This document shows positions 1 to 4,578 of a stretch of DNA of 9,727 nt, piece after piece. The translations under genes and the position numbers were made by a program. Position 1 is the first letter of the stretch. Each line of letters begins with the position of its first letter. Origin of the DNA: Actinomycetota bacterium (GTDB taxonomy: Bacteria > Actinomycetota > Actinomycetes > Streptosporangiales > Streptosporangiaceae). The notes under the pieces were generated by a model. It saw nothing but the letters and a program-made list of their open reading frames with translations, had not been told where the DNA came from and did no database searches. The stretch covers positions 1 through 9,727 of the forward strand of contig PLIQ01000233.1 in NCBI GenBank assembly GCA_003140115.1, read 5' to 3'.

Positions 1-120
1 GAGTGGCGCGGCGACTCCCCGGTCGAGTACTGGTCTGAGGACGACCCTGAAGAACCCGAGCCGTTCAACCTGGCCAAGGTCAACCGTCAGCTGGCCGCGC
101 TCGGCGCGGCCGAGGGCTGA
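1..120 (+). CDS. C-terminal tail of an unidentified rightward gene (5' end outside window)
   Basis: Reading frame 1 is open from the first base to a TGA at 118-120 and encodes 39 residues. The peptide is acidic (a WSEDDPEEPEP stretch) and ends in an amphipathic helix, PFNLAKVNRQLAALGAAEG. Codon third positions are mostly G or C, which supports real coding. The family cannot be named from 39 residues. The ending resembles the end of the convergent gene next door (FTVAELNEQLADL), with F, A, N, Q, L, A and L in matching positions. It could therefore be the tail of another pRiA4b ORF-3-like protein, but this is only an inference. The stop lies 71 bp from the stop of the convergent gene. Confidence 0.6.
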   Translation, partial: EWRGDSPVEYWSEDDPEEPEPFNLAKVNRQLAALGAAEG

Positions 121-149
121 TCCGGCGCTACGCGGCGCATCCGGCCGGA
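121..149. terminator. Weak possible stem-loop between convergent genes
   Basis: TCCGGC at 121-126 is complementary to GCCGGA at 144-149, with a 17-nt GC-rich loop. It begins directly after the TGA of the rightward gene and sits in the 71-bp gap between two convergent stop codons, where a terminator is expected. The stem is only 6 bp, the loop is long, and there is no T-run. In DNA this GC-rich such a pairing can arise by chance. Confidence 0.25.
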
Positions 150-191
150 AAGCACCGCCGATCGGGTGGATTGAGGCCGGCACCGCCTTGC

Positions 192-872
192 TCAGCGGGC
201 CGGAATCAAGACGGTGGCCAGGTCGGCCAGCTGCTCGTTCAGCTCGGCGACGGTGAACAAGGCGCCGAATTCGGCAAACTGCTCATTGAAGACCCAGATC
301 CCTCCGCAACCCTCCGGCGGTCCATCCCGGCGGCCGCCGGTGCAGCGCGGATAGGCCACTCCCGGCTCGGCCGGGATGATCTTCTCCACCACGATGTCGT
401 GCCGCCAGTCGTCGCGAAAGTCGTAGCTGTACACCGCCTTCGCCCGCTCGGCCCCGGCCACCTGGGCGAGCGTGGCGGTGGCCTCGTCCTGCCGTTCCGC
501 CCAGTCGTAATCTTGGTCCGGCGAGCCGAACTGGCCGCACACCGTCTCGAAGGCATGCAGGTGATAGCCGTGCCAGCCGAAGGCGACCTGCAGGACCGCG
601 TGCACGAGGTTCAGCGGCATCGCGCTAGGAATCTCGAGCCGGCGCCAGACCGGCGGCTTCGCTCCGTACAAGCTCACCTTGACCCGGTGCACGGTAGTGG
701 CGGCATCCTTCGGCAGTTCGGGTAGTTCTTGCCGCGTGACGCGCTTGCCGCCAACGAACGTCTCCCGCTTGATGTGGCTCAGTATCTGCTGGTCCAGCGC
801 CTCGGGCGAGGTGCCCATTAGCTGGAGCAGCAGCCTCTCGAGTTCGTCCAATGTCACTTGCTCTTCTGACAC
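192..872 (-). CDS. Plasmid pRiA4b ORF-3 family protein (IS1096 passenger TnpR-like)
   Basis: A 226-residue protein of the PRiA4_ORF3 family, often annotated as 'IS1096 element passenger TnpR family protein'. The family's biochemical role is not established. The conserved domain starts near residue 60. It shows the typical order VHRVKVSLYGAKPPVWRRLE (beta strand plus the PVWRR motif), AFGWHGYHLHAF, YSYDFRDDWRHDIVVEK (family-like 'YxYDFGDxWxHxIxxE'), then a Cys-Gly segment, YPRCTGGRRDGPPEGCGG. The first ~60 residues are an extra charged helical segment. After the Cys segment the protein is shorter than many relatives. The GTG at 870-872 is preferred over an ATG at 918-920 because GGGAGG lies 8 nt upstream of it, while the extra residues from the ATG (MPLWVACRARAWEARS) look non-native. 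It follows the GMC gene on the same strand, 91 bp downstream, with a stem-loop between. Family assignment is firm; function is unknown. Confidence 0.87.
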   Translation of the reverse strand: MSEEQVTLDELERLLLQLMGTSPEALDQQILSHIKRETFVGGKRVTRQELPELPKDAATTVHRVKVSLYGAKPPVWRRLEIPSAMPLNLVHAVLQVAFGWHGYHLHAFETVCGQFGSPDQDYDWAERQDEATATLAQVAGAERAKAVYSYDFRDDWRHDIVVEKIIPAEPGVAYPRCTGGRRDGPPEGCGGIWVFNEQFAEFGALFTVAELNEQLADLATVLIPAR

Positions 873-880
873 ACTGCGAG

Positions 881-886
881 CCTCCC
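881..886 (-). promoter_or_regulatory. Ribosome binding site fixing the GTG start of the pRiA4b ORF-3-like gene
   Basis: On the minus strand GGGAGG is followed by an 8-nt spacer and then GTG at 870-872. No comparable purine-rich site precedes the alternative ATG at 918-920. This decides in favour of the shorter, 226-residue product. Confidence 0.65.
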
Positions 887-944
887 AGGCGCGAGCCCGA
901 CACGCCACCCAAAGCGGCATTGCGTCGGCGCGCGCTCGATGGAC

Positions 945-963
945 CGGCTGCTGGGGGCAGCCG
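945..963 (-). terminator. Stem-loop immediately after the GMC oxidoreductase stop
   Basis: CGGCTGC (945-951) pairs perfectly with GCAGCCG (957-963) around a 5-nt loop. The stem abuts the TGA of the GMC gene (964-966) on its 3' side. There is no T-tract, as is common for actinobacterial terminators. The position suggests termination or attenuation between the GMC gene and the downstream pRiA4b ORF-3-like gene. Confidence 0.5.
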
Positions 964-2556
964 TCAATGCGCGATCGGGAGGACCGGGGTGGCCAGGCCT
1001 AAGTCAGAATCCGGATCAGGCACACGAGGCGCGACGCCACCGTCGGCGGGAGGTTGCGCCAAGCCGAGCAGCGACCGGGCGATCCGCTCGCCAATGACGG
1101 CGGTCGGCATGTTGGTATTGCCGGACGTGACGGCCGGCATGAGCGAGGCGTCTGCTACATACAGGCCTTCGATCCCGTGTACCCGGCCCTCGGAGTCGAC
1201 GACCGAGTCCGGATCGGTTGGCGGCCCCATCTTGCAGCTCCCGGCCGGGTGGTAGTAGTGCACCGCAGCGTGATCGAGGAACCGCTCGATCGCCGCTCTG
1301 CCCGAGACGTCCGGGCCTGGGCGCGTCTCCCGGCCGAGCAGCCTGCGCAGCTCCGGCACCTGCGCCACCTCGCGCACGCGCTCGACGCCCTCGGCGAGCC
1401 GGGCCCGGTCGTAGCCGCCGGAGTCACTGAGATAGCGGTGATCGATCACAAGCTGGTCATCGAGACCAGGACCGGTCAAGCGCACGCTCCCGCGCGAGAG
1501 CGGCGTCAAGCACGCGACTCCCAGGATCCAGAACCACTGTGAGGCGTCCTTGACACGGCCGCCGACCGGGTAGATATGCAGGTCGAACCCCTGCCGGCAT
1601 CCGGCCGAGGGAAACTTGGCGAGCACCTGCTCGTGGGGTTGCCAGCCTGTTTCCAACCGGTGGCGCTCCATCTGCTGGATCAGGTCGGTGCTTCCTTCGT
1701 AGCCCACATCCAGACACGGCTGATCGTGCAGGTTGCGCCCGACGCCGGGCAGGTCCAGCGCGGGCTTGACCCCGATGGCGACCAGCTCGCCGGCGGGTCC
1801 GATACCGGACCGGAGCAAGATCGCGGGACTCCCGTAGGCCCCGGCGCAGAGCACGACCCGCGACGCGCCGATTTCCGCCAGCCGACGGCCATCCCGCACG
1901 ACCACGCCGACTACGCGGCCGCCGCGGATGAGCACCCGCTCCACAGGAGCGTCGCCGGCCACCAGGAGCCGGCCGCGGACCGGGTCGACGTACCCGAAGG
2001 CGCTGTTGACCCGGGTAGTCCCGTCGATGTTGACCGGGAAGGGAGCAACGCCGGCGTTCTGGTCGAGGTCGTTGAAATCCTCCACCGCAGGGATCCCGTT
2101 CGCCACGATCGCATCGGTGCAGATGCGCTGGAACGGGGTCAGCTCACCCAGACCGACGCGCCGCACCCGCAGCTGTTTCCACGCCGCGGCGAACAGCGGC
2201 ACAAGCTCCCGCGCCGACCAGCCGGGGTTGCCCGCGGCAGCCCAGCCGTCGTAATCCAGGCGGCTCCCGAACACGACCGCGCACGCATTGTGCGCCGAGC
2301 AGCCGCCGACCACCCGCGCACGGTTGAAGTGGATCACCTGGCCGCCGAACTCGCCCGTATAGCCCCAATCGTGGGACCACAGCGGGCTGCTCGCCGCGTC
2401 CAGAAGGTCGTGCGGCCAGCGACCGCTCCCGGCCGGACCGTAGTCCGGCCCGGCCTCGAGCAGCAGCGTGCGCTCAGTAGTACTACCCGCCGCCAGGCGG
2501 CCGGCTACCACCGCACCCGCTGTCCCGGCGCCGACAACGACAGTGTCCACCCCCAT
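964..2556 (-). CDS. GMC-family FAD-dependent oxidoreductase
   Basis: A 530-residue flavoprotein of the glucose-methanol-choline family, which oxidises alcohols or related substrates with a bound FAD. The substrate is not predictable here. The N-terminal dinucleotide-binding motif is GAGTAG (9-14), with the acidic residue that ends the fold in LLLEAGPDYG (E34). The GMC signature 1 region is ARVVGGCSAHN (80-90), with C86 where many members have Ser. Signature 2, GAYGSPAILLRSGIG (239-253), fits the pattern exactly. The catalytic pair is H436 in YYHPAGSCKMG and N480 in SGNTNMPT. The 44-residue spacing equals that of the His/Asn pair in choline oxidase. No signal peptide is visible, so it is probably cytoplasmic. 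The ATG at 2554-2556 is chosen because the FAD motif follows at once and GGAG lies 10 nt upstream. A 28-residue in-frame extension upstream has no family features. Length is normal and the gene looks intact. It is transcribed away from a decayed SIMPL gene. Confidence 0.93.
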   Translation of the reverse strand: MGVDTVVVGAGTAGAVVAGRLAAGSTTERTLLLEAGPDYGPAGSGRWPHDLLDAASSPLWSHDWGYTGEFGGQVIHFNRARVVGGCSAHNACAVVFGSRLDYDGWAAAGNPGWSARELVPLFAAAWKQLRVRRVGLGELTPFQRICTDAIVANGIPAVEDFNDLDQNAGVAPFPVNIDGTTRVNSAFGYVDPVRGRLLVAGDAPVERVLIRGGRVVGVVVRDGRRLAEIGASRVVLCAGAYGSPAILLRSGIGPAGELVAIGVKPALDLPGVGRNLHDQPCLDVGYEGSTDLIQQMERHRLETGWQPHEQVLAKFPSAGCRQGFDLHIYPVGGRVKDASQWFWILGVACLTPLSRGSVRLTGPGLDDQLVIDHRYLSDSGGYDRARLAEGVERVREVAQVPELRRLLGRETRPGPDVSGRAAIERFLDHAAVHYYHPAGSCKMGPPTDPDSVVDSEGRVHGIEGLYVADASLMPAVTSGNTNMPTAVIGERIARSLLGLAQPPADGGVAPRVPDPDSDLGLATPVLPIAH

Positions 2557-2827
2557 GGGGAAGCATCTCCCGCCCCCCGCGGTCAGCCCGCCACCACCGG
2601 GATACCCCACGCTCCTGGCATACCGCAGCCTGCGGCCCATCGCTAGAGCGTGTAACCGCGCCCTTGAAGATCACTAAGCAGGACGGTCGGCGGCACGGAT
2701 GAGCCGGTGTCAGTGCGGCCACGCCCGCGGTCAGCGGGGCGCAGGGTCTTAGGCTGATCACATCCGGCCGCCGCAAGAGGCCTGCTCGCGGCGACCGAGG
2801 CGCGGCGTCAGTCTGTTGAGGTGGGCG
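2557..2827. promoter_or_regulatory. Divergent intergenic region between the GMC gene and the SIMPL remnant
   Basis: These 271 bp lie between divergent start codons and should hold the promoter of the GMC oxidoreductase and the former promoter of the SIMPL gene. I see no convincing -35/-10 pair. A short palindrome, CGCTAGAGCG, lies at 2641-2650. The SIMPL start has a usable ribosome site, GAGG (2818-2821), 6 nt before its ATG. No protein-like reading frame of its own is visible. Confidence 0.4.
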
Positions 2828-3488
2828 ATGAACGATGCGGATGGCGTGGTGCTGTCGGTCCGAGCTGAGGCCCGGCAGTTGGTGGCCCCGGACTATGCCG
2901 TGCTGGACGGGCTGTTTGAACACACCGCGGGATCCAAGGCGGAGGCGGTGGGGTCGGTCGCCGCAAGCTTGGATCGTCTTACCGCTGACCTGGTCGGCGT
3001 ATTCCTCGACGACGCGTGAGGAGAGCTACCACGATCACGAAACCGGGCGGCTGGTGCGGACCGGGCAGGTGACCGCCACGGTAGCGCTGTGGGTTACCGT
3101 CCGGGACTTGGACACACTGGATGATCTTGGCGGCATGCTGGCGGCTCACCCGGGCCTGAACGTGCACGGCGTGACGTGGGATGTTGACTGGGACAACCCG
3201 GCGTGGCCCCAGGTCCGCGCCGCCGCGATCGGCGCCGCCATCGGCAAGGCCCGTGACTACGCCGCCGCGCTGGGTGCCACCGTGCGGCAAGTCGAGCACA
3301 TCGCCGACACCGGCCTGCTCGGCGGCGACACCGCGCCCGACTGGCGGGGCCGCAAATCGGTGGGCTTCGCCGCCAGCGGCGGCTCCGGACGGCCAGGGAC
3401 CCCCGCGCTCAATCCCGTACCGCAGGAACTCACCGCCACCATCGAGGCTCGTTTCCGTACCACCGAAGTATCCTTGCCGGGCGCTTAA
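2828..3488 (+). pseudogene. SIMPL-domain (DUF541) protein gene, disrupted by a frame change
   Basis: Two consecutive reading frames together look like one SIMPL/DUF541 protein. The first (2828-3019, ATG preceded by GAGG) gives the N-terminal part: GVVLSVRAEARQLVAPDYAV and then SVAASLDRLTADL. It stops at TGA 3017-3019. The second frame, readable from about 3015 to TAA 3486-3488, carries the rest: HDHETGRLVRTGQVTATVAL, VDWDNPAWPQVRAAAIGAAI, ARDYAAALGATVRQVEHIAD, and a tail ending in LNPVPQELTATIEARF, which is typical of actinobacterial members. From memory of the family, about 25 residues normally lie between 'RLTADL' and 'HDHETGR'. Here only a few remain, so a deletion with a frame change is more likely than a one-base sequencing error. 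The second frame has no well-placed start of its own. SIMPL proteins are poorly characterised, and intact copies are usually about 220-250 residues. Confidence 0.72.
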
Positions 3489-3620
3489 GGCGGTCGTGGT
3501 GCTGAGGGGCAGCGTGCGGAGCTCGTCGAACACGAAGCCGTCCGAGGCGATGTTGCGGAACATCAGCCAGAACATGTACGGCGCGATCGTGGTCAGGTCC
3601 GACTGCGCGATCGCGGGCGG
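3489..3620 (-). pseudogene. Unidentified coding fragment (leftward)
   Basis: On the minus strand about 44 successive codons from 3620 down to 3489 all end in G or C. They give a natural-looking peptide containing SDLTTIAPYMFWLMFRN and then IASDGFVFDELRTLPLS. Upstream the frame closes at a TAA (3651-3653). There is no start codon with a ribosome site. Downstream the pattern ends with a TTA codon at 3486-3488, exactly at the stop of the SIMPL remnant, and beyond that the frame only shadows that gene. I do not recognise the family. It looks like an internal or C-terminal piece of a gene left behind by rearrangement. The complementary strand also stays open but gives an unconvincing peptide. Confidence 0.4.
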
Positions 3621-3657
3621 AAACGGCCGCCGAGCCGGGCGTTCTGCCGATTAATCC

Positions 3658-3697
3658 GTGGGCGGTCTGCCGCCAGGTGAGTGGGCGGTCTGCCGCC
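3658..3697. repeat. Two direct copies of a 17-bp hairpin-forming repeat
   Basis: GTGGGCGGTCTGCCGCC occurs at 3658-3674 and again at 3681-3697, a 23-bp period. Each copy folds into GGCGG-TCTG-CCGCC. The second stem extends to 6 bp (GGGCGG/CCGCCC). The repeat lies between two broken genes. It might be an operator pair, a tandem-repeat slip or a rearrangement scar. Confidence 0.6.
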
Positions 3698-3731
3698 CGA
3701 TGCCGGTGCGCGACGCGGACGTACGTTGTTG

Positions 3732-3833
3732 TCAGATGCAGCGGACGGCTCCCAGCGGGACCGGCTCCTCGCCTGTCAACTCGACCGGGCCGAGGATCCC
3801 GATCTGGCCGCGCCCAGGCTGTCCCTCCACCAA
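3732..3833 (-). pseudogene. N-terminal remnant of a BTAD/AfsR (SARP)-type transcriptional regulator
   Basis: The minus strand encodes 33 residues from TTG 3831-3833 (or GTG 3828-3830) to TGA 3732-3734. The core, GQIGILGPVELTGEEPVPLG, matches the very characteristic opening of SARP/AfsR regulators ('F-x-I/V-LGP-L/V-E-V ... P-V-x-LGG-x-R-Q'). A ribosome site, GGGAG (3842-3846), lies 8 nt before the TTG. The frame stops after GAVRCI, just where the family continues into the DNA-binding helices. No continuation is visible in the other minus-strand frames before the 3658-3697 repeats. Intact members are about 250 to over 1000 residues and activate secondary-metabolism or stress genes. This one can only be a remnant. 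The assignment rests on a short motif. Confidence 0.5.
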
Positions 3834-3980
3834 GACGGCATCTCCCGCGCCAGACCGCTTGGCCAAGCCGGGTGAGATGATACCGGCAGTTGCGGCCTCG
3901 CTGGCTGGCCCGGCCGCGTTGCCTGGGCCGGGGCGTGGTGTCGCGGGCTCGGCTGGTGTCATCGTGGAGGAGGGAACGTT

Positions 3981-4538
3981 ATGGCGGATCCGCGGGATCT
4001 CCACCGCCGCGCCGGGGGCATGGCGGCCGATGTCATCGTCCGCGTCCGGCCTGATCAACTCGGGAATGCGACGCCCTGCACCGAATGGGATGTACGCGCG
4101 CTGATCAGCCATCTGGCGGGCGGCAGTCGAGGGTTCGCCGCCATGGTCGTCGGCGAGCATGGGCCCGAGCGTGCGGAGGATGGGCCCGGCGGCGATACGC
4201 TGGCCGGCTTCCTCGACGCGTTTAGCAGGCTGTGCGCTGCCTTTGACCGTGAGGGATTCCTGGAGCAGGTTTTCCCGACGCCACTGGGAGAGGGACCGGG
4301 CGAATTGATCGTCGCGATGCGGATCACCGAGCTGACGATCCATGCCTGGGACATCGCGGCCGCGACCGGACAGCCGCGTGACCTGGATCCGGAACTGGTC
4401 GGCTTCGCGGACGGTTTTTTGCGGTCCATTCCTATCCCCCGCGACGTCAATGGCCCGTTTGCGCCGGAACAGCCCGCTCCCGCGGGAGCCGGGGACTCGG
4501 ACCGGCTGGCGGCCTTCGCAGGCCGGCCCGTCAGCTGA
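3981..4538 (+). CDS. TIGR03086 family DinB-like putative metal-binding protein
   Basis: A 185-residue protein of the actinobacterial TIGR03086 family, within the mycothiol-dependent maleylpyruvate isomerase N-terminal / DinB-like helical bundle superfamily. Visible landmarks are TPCTEWDVRALISHLAGG (31-48), RITELTIHAWDIAAATG (114-130), and the C-terminal FAPEQPAPAGAGDSDRLAAF, the usual 'FGPPVPVPADAPxxDRLLAFLGR' ending. The expected metal ligands of the fold are present: H44 plus E117-x3-H121. Family members may carry out mycothiol-dependent isomerase or transferase reactions, but the reaction of TIGR03086 proteins is not known. It is probably cytoplasmic. The ATG at 3981 has an excellent ribosome site (GGAGGAGGGA, 3966-3975, 5 nt before the start). 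The LAL regulator starts 40 bp after its stop on the same strand, so the two may be co-transcribed. Length is usual and the gene looks intact. Confidence 0.88.
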   Translation: MADPRDLHRRAGGMAADVIVRVRPDQLGNATPCTEWDVRALISHLAGGSRGFAAMVVGEHGPERAEDGPGGDTLAGFLDAFSRLCAAFDREGFLEQVFPTPLGEGPGELIVAMRITELTIHAWDIAAATGQPRDLDPELVGFADGFLRSIPIPRDVNGPFAPEQPAPAGAGDSDRLAAFAGRPVS

Positions 4539-4578
4539 GCCGCATGCCGCGGAACCGGGTCCGGGGCAGAATGAGTAG

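Noticed and set aside
171..725. Plus-strand open frame opposite the pRiA4b ORF-3-like gene
   Set aside because: Antisense shadow; the minus strand carries the conserved family motifs and a good ribosome site.
1576..2646. Plus-strand open frame of 356 codons opposite the GMC gene
   Set aside because: Shadow of the GMC oxidoreductase, which has complete catalytic and FAD motifs; the antisense peptide shows no recognisable domain.
2761..2815. Possible hairpin (CGCCGC ... GCGGCG) in the leader of the SIMPL remnant
   Set aside because: A 6-bp GC-only stem with a 13-nt loop is expected by chance in this base composition, and the downstream gene is broken.
2979..3575. Minus-strand open frame of 198 codons across the SIMPL remnant
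   Set aside because: Below about 3489 it only mirrors the SIMPL coding strand. Just the upper 44 codons carry an independent coding signal and are listed as a fragment.
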